A program made the translations under genes and the position numbers. A stretch of 52,633 nt of DNA from the NCBI RefSeq assembly GCF_001625565.1, contig NZ_AUXS01000038.1, positions 1 through 52,633 on the forward strand, written 5' to 3'. Every line of letters starts with the position of its first letter. Position 1 is the stretch's first letter. Source of the DNA: Pseudoalteromonas luteoviolacea NCIMB 1944 (GTDB lineage Bacteria; Pseudomonadota; Gammaproteobacteria; Enterobacterales; Alteromonadaceae). Positions 14,667-27,421 of the stretch are shown here, one piece after another. The notes under the pieces were generated by a model. It was not told where the DNA came from. It did not search any database and saw only the letters and a list, made by a program, of their open reading frames with translations.

Positions 14667-17396
14667 CTATTTATGTGTACGACGTCTGAAAGCGAAAGGA
14701 AGCGCGAGTAGGCTTAACCAGCCAAAGCTACCACTTTGCTCTTCATCGGTGTCATCGACATTTTCAATATGAATAATAACTTCAACTTGTTCAGAAAGGT
14801 TCCCTGCAGAGTCCTGTGCTTGAACAAGTAAATTTAGACGATTATCAAATTCATAATCGAGTTCACCTGTGGTAACGATCTGTCCATTGGCATTAATTCG
14901 CACCGCAGTACTGCCGGAAACAATGAATTTCTCAACGGGTGTCTCTTCTGCATCTCTATCAATAAAGTCAAGTATGCCGATCACAGAGTTGATTGGCGTG
15001 TCTTCTTTGACTGAAAAGCTTTGGCCTGTTGTGATCTCTGGAACCGGGTTCACTGGTGGTATTGGTGCTTGAGTTTTAAACTCAACAATCACTGGATCGT
15101 GATCTGATGCACGATACATGTGCTCAGCATATAAGGCGGCAACATGATGCTCTGATTTGAATTCCGTATTGTAATCGAGCGCGATAGGCTCATCCGCACT
15201 GATATGCCAATCTGTTGCATCAGTCACTTTATCTAGTAGAGATTGACTTGCCAGAGCATGGTCTAAGCTCCCGATACGAGCGCCGTAGCTATATGAGTAG
15301 CTGTGTGTATTGCCATCAATATGGTGGATCACATTGTGCAAGCCTTGGGTAGCAAACTCAGAGATTGGGTCTTCTTTCGCATAGGCATTCATATCACCAA
15401 CGAGTAGGATATCTGCATCTTGGTTGCCTGTCGGCTTGCTGTTTAACCACTCAGTAAAAAGAGCTGCAGCTTGTGTGCGTGTCGCGTTCCAGCAACCTTG
15501 ACCATCATTTTGGTCTTTATCTAGCCCCTCAGCCTTACTACAGCTTCCTTTGGAGCGAAGGTGACCTACCGCAAAAGTAAACTCTTCACCTGTGCTGATA
15601 GCGCGGAAACTTTGGGCAATTGGTGGACGGTTCCCATAGTCGAACGGCTCTGCTGTGGTAAAGCTTGCAACGCCTGCTTCTGCCACTTTATCTGCACGAT
15701 AAATAATGGCTGAAGTGATGGCATCTGTCCCAATCTGGTCTGTATTGAAATTCACAAATGCATATTGTTTGCTGGTGTCTGCTGCATTGAGTGCATTGAC
15801 CAAAGATGCAATTGCGCTGAGTTCGCCAAAGCCGTCATTTTCTACTTCCATTAAACCGAGTACGTCAGCATCTAATGCTGTGATTGCCGATACCAGTTTA
15901 GCTTGTTGGCGCTGTAGCTCTGCCTCGTTGTCTGCGCCACGCGGTGTTGGGAAGCCACCACCTTGGCCATCACCATTGAAGTAATTTAAGACATTGAAAC
16001 TTGCAATACGTAGATCGCCTTCTTCACTTAGCTCAGGCGCATCAGTGCGCGGATTGGTATTGACGAACTCGGGCGCTGTAGTTGGGTGAATACGATATTT
16101 GCTAAAGCTGTATGCTACGACACCGGTTACGCTGTTCGTACTGTCACCTAAACGCAGTGTGTTATATGCATCAAAGCCTGTGCTAGGGTAAGGAACTGTT
16201 TCTGGGTTTTGCGTTGTGGAGCCGTCATCAAGCGTGATTGCTTTTAATTTGTTGGCGGCTTCTACTGCATTGGCGGCTTCACCTGGCTCAGCAACTTGGG
16301 TGCTTTGATACAGTCTTTCAGACGCAAGGCCTAGTTCGCCGTAGCGAGAAAGGCCATAATTATCTGTAACATAAAGCGGCTGGTTGATGGTAACTAACAT
16401 GCCTTCAATTGCTTCAAAATCACTGAGATCACTGACCGGTAGTGTCAGTTGGGTTGCTTTGAATTCAGCACTACCACAGATTTCAACTTGCTCTATATTG
16501 CCCAGTTGTGTTGAATTGTAGAACTCCTGAACTGTGCCTTTAACACGTACGGTATCACCAACGTTTACGTCTGAATTTGCATCGTAAATAAATAGACCTT
16601 CAGACGTGCTTGGGTCGGTATCCATATGAGCAGATAGAGACTGTACAAAGAACCCCTTAAGCTGGTTGTCTGCTTGCAAATCAGCAGTTACAACGCCCTC
16701 TAAGGTAACGACTTGATCTTTAAGCGGGCTAATTTCACCGCTACCCTGAATCGCGTTAATTGTGGTGATCGGATCGCCGCACACTAAAGGCTCTGCTGGC
16801 GGCTCGATTGGTTCTTCACCACCGTCGTCTGTACTGCTCTGGCCGTGCACTCCTAACCCAGAAAAGTCGTCTTTGTCGAATTGTAACCATTGTTCACTCG
16901 GGTCAAAAGCAGCGTCAGCGGTATTTCGGCCGGTCGTGATTTCAGATTTACGACGCAGTGTTTTATCTTTTGTAATTACACCGCCGCCCTCCCAGTTGGA
17001 GCCTGGATCTGTGCCCAATTGACCGAAACTGTCAACAATGGCATCTCCTTTATGCAGTACGACCGCATCATCACCATTAAACCAGCTACCGCCGACATCT
17101 AAATCGGCTTTATCTTTGATTAGCGCCACGGCATTGCTATTGGCAATGACAAAAGTACCTTTGGCTGCGATTGAACCACTCAAAGAGATATTGTTAGATG
17201 CACTGGTATTGCCGTTAGAGTAGTAACTCAAGGTGTAGTCTGACAGAGAAATCGTTTCATCAGATGTGTTGTATAGCTCTATCGCCTTATTATTCGAGCT
17301 ACCCTCAATATACTCTGAAATAATGACTTGAGCTTGCGCAGATGCGGTTGTTGCAGCGATTAGCATCGCCAGTGGTGTTAGTTTTGTTTTTATCAT
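14667..17396 (-). CDS. ExeM/NucH-family secreted endonuclease with GlyGly-CTERM tail
   Basis: A 909-residue multidomain exported nuclease. From ATG 17396 it has a signal peptide ending near TASAQA; an upstream in-frame ATG (17504) would bury it. In order: a lamin-tail domain (ISEYIEGSSNNKAIELYN), an OB-fold region (ITTINAIQGSGEISPLKDQ onwards), a DNase I-like endonuclease/exonuclease/phosphatase domain (RIASFNVLNYFNGDG, LMEVENDG, VGDMNAYAKEDPI, ASDHDPVIVEF), a cadherin-like region and a C-terminal SGSFGWLSLLALPFAFRRR. That tail fits the GlyGly-CTERM signal cut by rhombosortase in type II secretion hosts. It probably degrades extracellular DNA for nutrients or biofilm turnover. Confidence 0.9.
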   Translation of the reverse strand: MIKTKLTPLAMLIAATTASAQAQVIISEYIEGSSNNKAIELYNTSDETISLSDYTLSYYSNGNTSASNNISLSGSIAAKGTFVIANSNAVALIKDKADLDVGGSWFNGDDAVVLHKGDAIVDSFGQLGTDPGSNWEGGGVITKDKTLRRKSEITTGRNTADAAFDPSEQWLQFDKDDFSGLGVHGQSSTDDGGEEPIEPPAEPLVCGDPITTINAIQGSGEISPLKDQVVTLEGVVTADLQADNQLKGFFVQSLSAHMDTDPSTSEGLFIYDANSDVNVGDTVRVKGTVQEFYNSTQLGNIEQVEICGSAEFKATQLTLPVSDLSDFEAIEGMLVTINQPLYVTDNYGLSRYGELGLASERLYQSTQVAEPGEAANAVEAANKLKAITLDDGSTTQNPETVPYPSTGFDAYNTLRLGDSTNSVTGVVAYSFSKYRIHPTTAPEFVNTNPRTDAPELSEEGDLRIASFNVLNYFNGDGQGGGFPTPRGADNEAELQRQQAKLVSAITALDADVLGLMEVENDGFGELSAIASLVNALNAADTSKQYAFVNFNTDQIGTDAITSAIIYRADKVAEAGVASFTTAEPFDYGNRPPIAQSFRAISTGEEFTFAVGHLRSKGSCSKAEGLDKDQNDGQGCWNATRTQAAALFTEWLNSKPTGNQDADILLVGDMNAYAKEDPISEFATQGLHNVIHHIDGNTHSYSYSYGARIGSLDHALASQSLLDKVTDATDWHISADEPIALDYNTEFKSEHHVAALYAEHMYRASDHDPVIVEFKTQAPIPPVNPVPEITTGQSFSVKEDTPINSVIGILDFIDRDAEETPVEKFIVSGSTAVRINANGQIVTTGELDYEFDNRLNLLVQAQDSAGNLSEQVEVIIHIENVDDTDEEQSGSFGWLSLLALPFAFRRRTHK

Positions 17397-17494
17397 AGTT
17401 GTCCCGTGTAGTGTATTTAGGCCCAAAAGGGGCCGACAGCTTACGGGGAGTATGTTACACATTAATGAATAAATGTTAATAATCAAGATAAAAA

Positions 17495-17518
17495 AAAGGA
17501 GCAATTTATTGCTCCTTT
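17495..17518 (-). terminator. Terminator after hemB
   Basis: AAAGGAGCAA pairs with TTGCTCCTTT around a 4-nt loop. On the minus strand it is followed by seven T residues and lies 24 nt past the hemB stop, so it ends the long minus-strand run. Confidence 0.88.
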
Positions 17519-17541
17519 ATAAAATATTCTTTAATTTTTAA

Positions 17542-20433
<2,892 letters not shown>

Positions 20434-20437
<4 letters not shown>

Positions 20438-21225
20438 ACAGTACTCTGTTTTTGCGCCATAAACAGCGCATTGAAGTTATCACGGCTATGGGCTGCAATG
20501 GTATCGACATCGGTGTTTTTTAGTAAGGCGATTTGCTCGGCAACAGCGTGTAAATAAGCTGGCTCATTGCGTCTAGATTTGGGTTTAGGCGACAGCGTAC
20601 GTGGTAATAAATACGGGGCATCAGTTTCAATTAACAGCCTATCACTGGGAATATATTGAATCAATTCGCGCAATTGCTGGCCTCGTCTTTCGTCGCATAC
20701 CCATCCCGTCACACCGATCATCAAGCCATAATCGAGATAAAACTTCAGTGCTTGGCGATCTCCTGTAAAACAGTGCAGCACCCCTTTGATGCGATGCTCC
20801 AAGAGCAAAGCGCGCATGCGCTCATAGGCATCGCGCTCATGAAGGTATGCTGGCATGTTCAATTGCTGTGCAAGCGCCAATTGGGCTCGACAGATCTTTT
20901 CTTGTTGGTCACGTGGTGAAAAGTCACGATTAAAGTCGAGGCCACATTCGCCAATGGCTACTACCTGTGGTGCACGTGCAAGCTGGGTTATTTGTGCAAT
21001 ATAATCTTCCGGCGCGTCTTTCGCATCGTGTGGATGGATCCCCGCCGTACTCACAAATTGGTGAGTTTTTGCCAAGTCGAGACTTTCGTGGCTAGTGATC
21101 AAATCACAGCCAATTAAGAGCATGTTATTGATTTTTGCGTCTTTGGCTCTTTGAATGACGTCGGCGCGATCTTTATCAAATTGCGCACTGGTTAAATTGA
21201 CCCCTGCGTCGATCATTGTGTGCAT
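20434..21225 (-). CDS. tatD: TatD family metal-dependent DNase
   Basis: A 263-residue TIM-barrel hydrolase. It is a true TatD rather than a YcfH or YjjV paralogue: it opens DAGVNLTSAQFDKDR and carries STAGIHPHDA, IGECGLDFNRDFS, LHCFTG, TGWVCDERRG and ETDAPYLLPR, closely matching E. coli TatD. These supply the metal-binding Glu, His and Asp residues. The family has 3'-5' exonuclease activity linked to DNA repair and degradation and is not needed for Tat export, although it lies with tatABC. Its start follows directly on the stop of the small periplasmic gene upstream, and it overlaps the next gene by 4 bases. Confidence 0.93.
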
Positions 21226-21726
21226 TTATTTTATTCTTTTTACGCGAATTGTCCGGCTAGAACCCGATTTACTCATTAGAAAGGAGCTAAACGAGCCTCG
21301 TTTGATGGTGACAGAGTCACCTTGTTTCGCAAAAAACGCATCGCTGCCGATTTGTTTCCAAACTTGTTGGTTTGACAATTCAAATGTGCGTACTCCATGT
21401 GCTGATTTGTTCACTTGGGTAACTTTTGCAGTGATGTTGTCTACGTAGTCTTTTTGCTGTGTGATTTTATTTTCTAAACCAAAGCGCTCTGGCTGGGTAG
21501 AATTCGTTTGTTCGACTGCGTTGTGTTGGTGTGGTAACGCGGTGTTCGCCTGGTTATTTTTTACAACTTGTTTGCTCTGATATTGATTCATAAATTGATC
21601 ATAGCATTGCAGTCGCTGTTGATCTTGCTGAATATTTTGGCAAGCTGTTAGGTTTGCATCAATCGTCTCATGGGCATGCGCTGCAATAGACGCACACAAG
21701 GTCATTAAGGCAAACCAATTATTCAT
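21226..21726 (-). CDS. Small exported protein between tatC and tatD
   Basis: A 166-residue protein with a signal peptide (FALMTLCASIAAHA). Two cysteines in the pattern C29-x11-C41, reading CQNIQQDQQRLQCYDQF, resemble a short motif seen in several gammaproteobacterial periplasmic proteins, where the pair probably forms a disulfide. The middle is Gln and Asn rich and low in complexity. The C-terminal half looks beta-rich (VEQTNS, then VDNITAKVTQVNKSAHGVRT) and ends in basic VKRIK. It overlaps tatC by 8 bases and abuts tatD, so it is translated with the Tat genes. The function is unknown. Confidence 0.8.
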   Translation of the reverse strand: MNNWFALMTLCASIAAHAHETIDANLTACQNIQQDQQRLQCYDQFMNQYQSKQVVKNNQANTALPHQHNAVEQTNSTQPERFGLENKITQQKDYVDNITAKVTQVNKSAHGVRTFELSNQQVWKQIGSDAFFAKQGDSVTIKRGSFSSFLMSKSGSSRTIRVKRIK

Positions 21727-22465
21727 TATTCATTTCCTGTTGCTGAGATTTTTTGCTGTATACACCAGCGAGTATAATGCCCATTTCAAATAATAATAGC
21801 ATTGGCACGGCAAGTAAGGTTTGTGACAGTACATCTGGCGGTGTCAAAAACATGGCCACGACAAATACGCCGACGACAATATAAGGGCGTTTATCTCTTA
21901 AGCTTTGGGTTGTTGTTACACCGCTCCAACATAGCAACATGATGGCGACCGGAATTTCAAATGCAATGCCAAAAGCAAAAAAGAGTTTCAGAATAAAAGC
22001 GAGATAGCTACTAATATCTGGGGACAGTGTCATCATTGTTGGGCCAACGGCGGTAAAAAAGCCTAAAATAATTGGCATAACAACGAAGTAACAGAATGCA
22101 ATTCCCGCATAAAAAAGCACAATACTGGAGAGCAGTATCGGCATTAACATGCGCTTTTCATGCTGGTACAACCCCGGTGCTAAAAAGCCCCAGACTTGAT
22201 GCAAAATAAAGGGTATCGCCAAAAACAAAGAGACAAACAAAGTGAGTTTGAAAGGGGCAAAAAACGGCGCTGTCACGTCAGTTGCTATCATTGTGGCGTT
22301 CTCTGGCAGGCTTAATACCAGAGGGTTGGCAACAAAAGCATAGATATCATTGGCAAAATAAACCAAAGATAAAAAGATAACCAATACGCTAAGCAGGGCT
22401 TTGATAATTCGGTCTCTCAGTTCAATGAGGTGACCTATAAAACCACTGTTCTCCGATTCTGACAT
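21719..22465 (-). CDS. tatC: Sec-independent protein translocase TatC
   Basis: A 248-residue inner-membrane protein with six hydrophobic helices. With TatB it forms the receptor that reads twin-arginine signal peptides on folded proteins. Family marks include FIGHLIELRDRIIKA at the N-terminus (signal-peptide binding face), FLAPGLYQHEKR in the first cytoplasmic loop and FLTPPDVLSQ between the last helices. The order tatA-tatB-tatC is the classic one; tatB ends 26 nt upstream. The 3' end overlaps the next gene by 8 bases. Confidence 0.95.
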   Translation of the reverse strand: MSESENSGFIGHLIELRDRIIKALLSVLVIFLSLVYFANDIYAFVANPLVLSLPENATMIATDVTAPFFAPFKLTLFVSLFLAIPFILHQVWGFLAPGLYQHEKRMLMPILLSSIVLFYAGIAFCYFVVMPIILGFFTAVGPTMMTLSPDISSYLAFILKLFFAFGIAFEIPVAIMLLCWSGVTTTQSLRDKRPYIVVGVFVVAMFLTPPDVLSQTLLAVPMLLLFEMGIILAGVYSKKSQQQEMNNE

Positions 22466-22491
22466 GGTGATTCCTGTTACTTCTGACGGGG

Positions 22492-22809
22492 CTAGTCTTT
22501 TTTCGATGTTTGTGTTGTGGAGTCACTTTGATAACTGTGGCGCACAGACTCTGCCGCCTTTTTGAGTTCGTCAACGGACTCCTGTAACTCCGGCGCTAAG
22601 TCATTCATGTTTTGTTGCTCAGCTTTTTTCAAATTGGCATGAAGTTCATGAACTCTGAGTTCTTCATTTACCTCAGCTTTTACTGAGTTAGCGACTGATT
22701 TTACGGTACGTATCCAGCGACTGACTGTTCGAATGGCCACGGGTAAGCGTTCCGGCCCCAGCACCACTAAACCGACAATCAAAATGACGACGAGCTCCCA
22801 CATGCCCAT
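22492..22809 (-). CDS. tatB: Sec-independent protein translocase TatB
   Basis: A 105-residue protein with one N-terminal membrane helix (ELVVILIVGLVVLGPERLP), the LGPERLP hinge typical of TatB, an amphipathic helix and a long, charged, probably coiled cytosolic tail. It partners TatC in signal-peptide recognition. It starts at ATG 22809, 5 nt after tatA. A second in-frame ATG two codons later is also possible. Confidence 0.94.
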   Translation of the reverse strand: MGMWELVVILIVGLVVLGPERLPVAIRTVSRWIRTVKSVANSVKAEVNEELRVHELHANLKKAEQQNMNDLAPELQESVDELKKAAESVRHSYQSDSTTQTSKKD

Positions 22810-22814
22810 GTAAA

Positions 22815-23051
22815 TTATACCTTTTCTTTATCTGTTTCGGTGCTAGCAGATTTAGTTTGTGCTTGGCTTTGAATCGCGTCTTTGGGTTTATCCGCTTCTT
22901 TATTGTCTTCATCAGACATTGCCTTTTTAAAGCCTTTTACTGCGTTACCGAGATCCCCACCCATACCGCGTAATTTTTTCGTGCCAAAAAGCAAGACAAT
23001 GATTGCAAGGACAATCAACAATTGCCATATACTGATTCCACCTAATCCCAT
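22815..23051 (-). CDS. tatA: Sec-independent protein translocase TatA
   Basis: A 78-residue protein whose N-terminus [20 protein letters not shown] forms the membrane helix, followed by the FGTKKLR hinge and an amphipathic helix containing [17 protein letters not shown]. The rest is a polar tail. TatA oligomers form the transport path of the Tat system. A consensus -10 box and an 8-bp inverted repeat lie 40-60 nt upstream, so tatA may have its own promoter inside the larger ubi-tat run. Confidence 0.95.
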   Translation of the reverse strand: MGLGGISIWQLLIVLAIIVLLFGTKKLRGMGGDLGNAVKGFKKAMSDEDNKEADKPKDAIQSQAQTKSASTETDKEKV

Positions 23052-23090
23052 AACGACTCCATTTATGTGTTATTTGTATTTACTGAATTG

Positions 23091-23110
23091 ATTATACGCC
23101 TAGCGTATAA
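23091..23110 (-). promoter_or_regulatory. tatA promoter -10 within an 8-bp inverted repeat
   Basis: TTATACGC-CTA-GCGTATAA (23092-23110) is a perfect palindrome. On the minus strand it contains TATAAT (23091-23096) facing tatA; no good -35 is visible. It may be an operator, or two -10 elements facing each other. Confidence 0.4.
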
Positions 23111-23114
23111 AATA

Positions 23115-24728
23115 TCACCCTGTTTTACGCCAAGCGCAAATAAATAGCAAGCTTGCCAGCACTGCACTACCAAGGCTTGCGCCGTTAAGTTCGGCGATAA
23201 AACAGAGCCCGGCAATAATTGCAAAGGTCGACGCCGCCATGCCGAGTAAAATGCTCTGCATTGTTTGTTTATTGAAGCTTGGTGAAGCTACTTGAGGGCG
23301 ATGGTGTTGGCGCTTGAGGTTTTGATAGATCAAATCTGGCAGCTCGGGCATTTTTTCAGCCCAAAACGGCAAGTTTTGGTACAACTTTTTCGCGACTGCC
23401 ATTGGCCCAACTTGCTCTTTAACCCAATGCTCTAAAAACGGTTTGGCCGTTTTCCACAGATCTAGTTGCGGGTATAGCTGACGGCCAAGCCCCTCAACAT
23501 ATAACAGCGTTTTTTGCAGTAGCACTAATTGAGGTTGAACCTCCATATTAAAGCGTCTTGCAGTATTGAATAGATTAACTAGCACATGGCCAAACGAAAT
23601 TTCGGCAAGTGGTTTATTAAATATTGGCTCGCACACAGTGCGAATGGCAAACTCAAATTCTTCTACGCAGGTATCAGCGGGAACCCAACCTGAGTCGACA
23701 TGCAGCTGGGCAACCTGACGGTAGTCACGGTTGAAAAAGGCAATGAAGTTTTCAGCTAAGTAGCGCTTATCTTCACGATTTAAGGTGCCGACGATACCGC
23801 AGTCAATACCAATATATTGTGGGTTGTCCGGGTGTTCATACGAGACAAAAATATTGCCAGGGTGCATATCGGCGTGGAAAAAGCTATCGCGGAAAACTTG
23901 GGTAAAAAAGACTTCTACACCGCGTTCAGCGAGCAGCTTCATGTCAGTACCTTGCGCTTCTAGAGTATCGGTATCAGATACTGGAATTCCATAGATGCGC
24001 TCCATCACTAAAACGTTTTGGCGTGAAAACTCACTATACACTTCTGGAATGTAAAGTGCTTCCGAGCCTTCAAAGTTGCGCCTAAGTTGAATGGCATTAG
24101 CCCCTTCGCGCATTAAATCAAGTTCGTCCAACAGTGTTTTACGGTATTCACGGACAACTTCAACAGGGCGAAGCCTGCGTCCTTCACTGACCAGCCAAGC
24201 TAGAATTTTGGCAAATTGCTCCATTAATGAGAGGTCGGCCAATATCTGTTTCTCAATGTCCGGGCGGATCACTTTGACCACGACATCCTTTAGACCATGT
24301 TCGGTTTGTAACTGCGCTGTGTGTACTTGCGCAATGGATGCAGATGCCAGTGGTTGCTGTTCGAAATGTTCGAACAAGTTGCTGATATGGGTTAGATCCA
24401 ACGCCTGCTCGATGAGTTTTTGCGCTTCACCACCATCAAAAGGCTCTACGTTATCTTGCAACTGCGCTAACTCTTGGGCCATGTCATGAGGTAACAGATC
24501 ACGTCGTGTTGACAGCATCTGGCCAAACTTGACCCAGACTGGTCCTAAAGTTTGAAGTGCTAGACGTAATCGCGCACCTGCTGACTTATCTTGGTGCTTG
24601 TTTGGCAGCCAAAATACGCTTTTTCTAAGGAGCTTTGCATACCAAGGTTGTAGTTGCTGAGGTAGCAGTTCATCTAGGCCGTAGTTTAGAAATGTTTTAC
24701 CAATTTGATATAGGCGAGCGATGGACAA
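23115..24728 (-). CDS. ubiB: Ubiquinone biosynthesis kinase-like protein UbiB
   Basis: A 537-residue UbiB/ADCK-family protein required for ubiquinone synthesis. The N-terminal KxGQ-type motif appears as [17 protein letters not shown], followed by an ATP-grasp-like kinase fold with [10 protein letters not shown] as the catalytic loop and GIDCGIVG in the DFG position. Two hydrophobic helices at the C-terminus ([22 protein letters not shown] and the segment after it) anchor it in the membrane. It lies between ubiJ and tatA, as usual in gammaproteobacteria. The exact biochemical role in the Ubi complex is still unsettled for the family. Confidence 0.95.
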   Translation of the reverse strand: MSIARLYQIGKTFLNYGLDELLPQQLQPWYAKLLRKSVFWLPNKHQDKSAGARLRLALQTLGPVWVKFGQMLSTRRDLLPHDMAQELAQLQDNVEPFDGGEAQKLIEQALDLTHISNLFEHFEQQPLASASIAQVHTAQLQTEHGLKDVVVKVIRPDIEKQILADLSLMEQFAKILAWLVSEGRRLRPVEVVREYRKTLLDELDLMREGANAIQLRRNFEGSEALYIPEVYSEFSRQNVLVMERIYGIPVSDTDTLEAQGTDMKLLAERGVEVFFTQVFRDSFFHADMHPGNIFVSYEHPDNPQYIGIDCGIVGTLNREDKRYLAENFIAFFNRDYRQVAQLHVDSGWVPADTCVEEFEFAIRTVCEPIFNKPLAEISFGHVLVNLFNTARRFNMEVQPQLVLLQKTLLYVEGLGRQLYPQLDLWKTAKPFLEHWVKEQVGPMAVAKKLYQNLPFWAEKMPELPDLIYQNLKRQHHRPQVASPSFNKQTMQSILLGMAASTFAIIAGLCFIAELNGASLGSAVLASLLFICAWRKTG

Positions 24729-24744
24729 TTCCAGCTCCTTAAAG

Positions 24745-25344
24745 TCAGTCAGTTAGTGCATTAATGCGTTGTTCAAGCGCAGCCAGTTGCGATGAAAGCG
24801 CTCTGGTTTGAGCTTTAAATTGTTGTAATTCCAAAGGGTGGACGGTCACATTCAATTCATCCTGACACAGCTGAGTTACCACCTGTTGCCAAGATTTTGA
24901 ATGTTGCTGTGCGCTGTTAGCGCACTGTTTGACGCTACTCACCAAATGCTCGGCGCCGGCATCGCCAAGATAACGAGACAGGTGTTCTGCCCAATCGATG
25001 TTTAGATTGGCAAACGCTTTACTGTAGGACTGTGCAAGGTGAAGGTCGCCTTCTAAGTCCAGCTTACCGGAGCGGATCAAACGTGTCAGTTGGCTGGGGT
25101 CCTTTAATTCACCCAGAGAATCAACAGAGGTGGTAATATGACAGTCTGCACTGTCGTGGTAATTACCATAGACAAAACAATGTTTGCCGTTGTAGTGCAG
25201 TGCACAGGATAAGTTTAAGTCTGTTAGCGTCAACGCGAGTACTTTATGCGCTGAACTTTGCAGATCGCTGGCAAGATTTGGTTCAAGCGTTAAAAGACGA
25301 TTAACAGCTTGTTCGGCAACAGCCGTCAATACAGAAACCCACAT
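24745..25344 (-). CDS. ubiJ: Ubiquinone biosynthesis accessory factor UbiJ (SCP2 domain)
   Basis: A 199-residue protein with an N-terminal SCP2 lipid-binding domain (about residues 10-115) and a C-terminal helix with coiled-coil character ([26 protein letters not shown] pattern). UbiJ binds the polyprenylated ubiquinone intermediates and organises the soluble Ubi metabolon with UbiK. Its position between ubiE and ubiB is diagnostic even though sequence conservation is modest. The gaps to ubiE (20 nt) and ubiB (16 nt) are short. Confidence 0.92.
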   Translation of the reverse strand: MWVSVLTAVAEQAVNRLLTLEPNLASDLQSSAHKVLALTLTDLNLSCALHYNGKHCFVYGNYHDSADCHITTSVDSLGELKDPSQLTRLIRSGKLDLEGDLHLAQSYSKAFANLNIDWAEHLSRYLGDAGAEHLVSSVKQCANSAQQHSKSWQQVVTQLCQDELNVTVHPLELQQFKAQTRALSSQLAALEQRINALTD

Positions 25345-25364
25345 AAACTTATCCTTACTAAACT

Positions 25365-26120
25365 TTAGTATTTGAACCCTCTATGCAGCGCAACGATGCC
25401 GCCAGTGAAGTTTTGATAGCTGGTTTGTTCAAAACCTGCATCTTCCATCATACTTTTTAAGGTTTCTTGGTCCGGGTGCATACGGATTGATTCCGCCAAA
25501 TAGCGGTAAGACTCGCTGTCATTGGCGACCAGCTTACCAACGTTTGGCAGTATGTTGAATGAATAGAAATCATACAGCTTTGACAGTGCTTCGCTTTCGG
25601 TTTTTGAAAACTCTAAAACCAACAGGCGTCCACCCGGTTTTAGTACTCGATACATCGAGCGCAGGGCTTCGTCTTTATCTGTTACGTTGCGTAGTCCGAA
25701 TGCGATGGTGATGACGTCAAGACTGTTATCTGGAAAAGGCAACGCCTGAGCATTCATTTGCACATATTCAATGTTGTTTACTAAACCTAGATCACGCAGT
25801 TTGTCACGGCCAACTTTCAACATTGAGTCATTGATATCGCCCAGGATCACTTGGCCTGTATCGCCAACTAATTGGCTAAACTTGGCAGTTAAATCACCTG
25901 TACCACCGGCAAGGTCTAACACTCGATGACCTTTGCGTACACCAGAGCAAGCAATGGTTTGACGTTTCCATAGACGGTGTATTCCAAACGATAAAAAGTC
26001 ATTCATGATGTCGTATTTAGCTGCGACAGAGTGAAAAACATCTGCAACCAGCGACTCTTTTTGATTGGACTCTACAGTTTTATAACCAAAGTGTGTGGTA
26101 TCGCGATTTTCTTCTTTCAT
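25365..26120 (-). CDS. ubiE: Ubiquinone/menaquinone C-methyltransferase UbiE
   Basis: A 251-residue SAM-dependent methyltransferase for the C-methylation step of ubiquinone and menaquinone synthesis. SAM motif I is [15 protein letters not shown], and the family stretch [20 protein letters not shown] follows, then [13 protein letters not shown]. The conserved C-terminus [27 protein letters not shown] ending is present. It is the first gene of the ubi-tat-hem run on the minus strand. A loose promoter (TTGCAC and TACACT 18 nt apart) can be read upstream, at low confidence. Confidence 0.96.
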   Translation of the reverse strand: MKEENRDTTHFGYKTVESNQKESLVADVFHSVAAKYDIMNDFLSFGIHRLWKRQTIACSGVRKGHRVLDLAGGTGDLTAKFSQLVGDTGQVILGDINDSMLKVGRDKLRDLGLVNNIEYVQMNAQALPFPDNSLDVITIAFGLRNVTDKDEALRSMYRVLKPGGRLLVLEFSKTESEALSKLYDFYSFNILPNVGKLVANDSESYRYLAESIRMHPDQETLKSMMEDAGFEQTSYQNFTGGIVALHRGFKY

Positions 26121-26227
26121 GTTGGCCTTGGTGACACAGTTTAGATGGGTATAGTGTACTTGATAGCGACACTTAGGTGCAATTTATAGTGGCAGCTAAT
26201 CGCAAAATTTTTATAGGCAAAGGGTGG

Positions 26228-27235
26228 TTAGATGGCGCCTGAAATGTAGCAGTCACGGCCCAAAGCATGTGCCTTTTGAGCTGCGTACGACGCTTGGCCT
26301 GCCAATTCATTAAAATCGCGTTCAGTTTGTCTTTTTGCAATCCCTATCGCCAGTTGAACTTCTGGAAATTGTACATTGCCTTTATTGCTGATAAATTTTA
26401 GCTTTTCAACACCTTTGCGGATTTTAGCGGCAATGACTTTGGCTGTTTCGGGTTCAATATCTGCAAGCAAAATGGTGAACTCTTGCTTACCTGTACGCCC
26501 GGGTACGCCACTTTCTAACACATATTTTTTGATTTTGTTCGCGACGCGTTGCAATACCGTTTCACCGATCATATCCCCAAACCTAGCAGTGAAATCGCTG
26601 AGGTTATCTACTTGAATAGAGATAGCGCACAGGGTTTTATCTTGATCTAACCAAAGCTGTGTCTTTTGATTAAGATAGTGTCGTTTATACAAGCCTGTAT
26701 GTGGGTCGATCAAACGTTGTTTTCGAATTCGATTGAGCGCAATGTACTGCTGGTTTTGCGATGCTCTGGCTTTTTGTAAGCCGTTTTTAAAACGCTGTTG
26801 CTGTTCGAGAAAACGCTCAGTTTGATTGGCAAACTCACCGAGTACTTTTTTACTTTTGGCGATATCTTGAGTATCTAACTCGCTGGTGTATTTGCGAATA
26901 TTTTGTGTAAATTGCGAAATACTGTGCTGAGCGCGCGCCGAGGATGTAGATAGCTCATCAATGACATTATCAACTTCTTTCAGTACTGCGAGTTCTTCTT
27001 GGTGCTCAGTGTATATAAATTCGAAATACAGCTGCTCTATATATACCGTATCGATAGTAGTGCTGTTGCGCAGATCCCGCTCCAAACGAGAGGTGAGAGG
27101 TTCGTTGCTACGACTGATAAAGGTATAGGCCACTTGATAATTGAGTGGTGTTGGCGGTAGAGAGTGTAGCTCCAAAAAATGACATACTTTGGTCATCTTT
27201 TCTTGGGCTATCGCCATTGGATCATGGAACGTCAT
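26228..27235 (-). CDS. Protein with a degenerate GGDEF domain
   Basis: A 335-residue cytosolic protein. The N-terminal half is helical (LPPTPLNYQVAYTFISRSNE, then coiled segments to about residue 165). The C-terminal half has a GGDEF-domain fold beginning LIDPHTGLYKRHYL. The active-site motif is GKQEF instead of GGDEF or GGEEF, so c-di-GMP synthesis is unlikely, and no RxxD I-site is seen. It could act as a regulatory or scaffold domain. It stands alone between ubiE and the DUF885 gene and is divergent from the latter. Confidence 0.82.
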   Translation of the reverse strand: MTFHDPMAIAQEKMTKVCHFLELHSLPPTPLNYQVAYTFISRSNEPLTSRLERDLRNSTTIDTVYIEQLYFEFIYTEHQEELAVLKEVDNVIDELSTSSARAQHSISQFTQNIRKYTSELDTQDIAKSKKVLGEFANQTERFLEQQQRFKNGLQKARASQNQQYIALNRIRKQRLIDPHTGLYKRHYLNQKTQLWLDQDKTLCAISIQVDNLSDFTARFGDMIGETVLQRVANKIKKYVLESGVPGRTGKQEFTILLADIEPETAKVIAAKIRKGVEKLKFISNKGNVQFPEVQLAIGIAKRQTERDFNELAGQASYAAQKAHALGRDCYISGAI

Positions 27236-27421
27236 CTACTTATACACCACACATTAAAGTTATTTTTAAAGCCTTAATGTCCTTCGGCACAAGTCATGAT
27301 TTCATCCTATCTGAAGCCCCGCTACATTAATCGTAAATGCGACTTTTTGAAAGTAAAATTTGCCTCTTAAACGGTAAAAAGTTACCCGTTTATGTTCTTT
27401 AGGTGATTTTATCAACAACTT

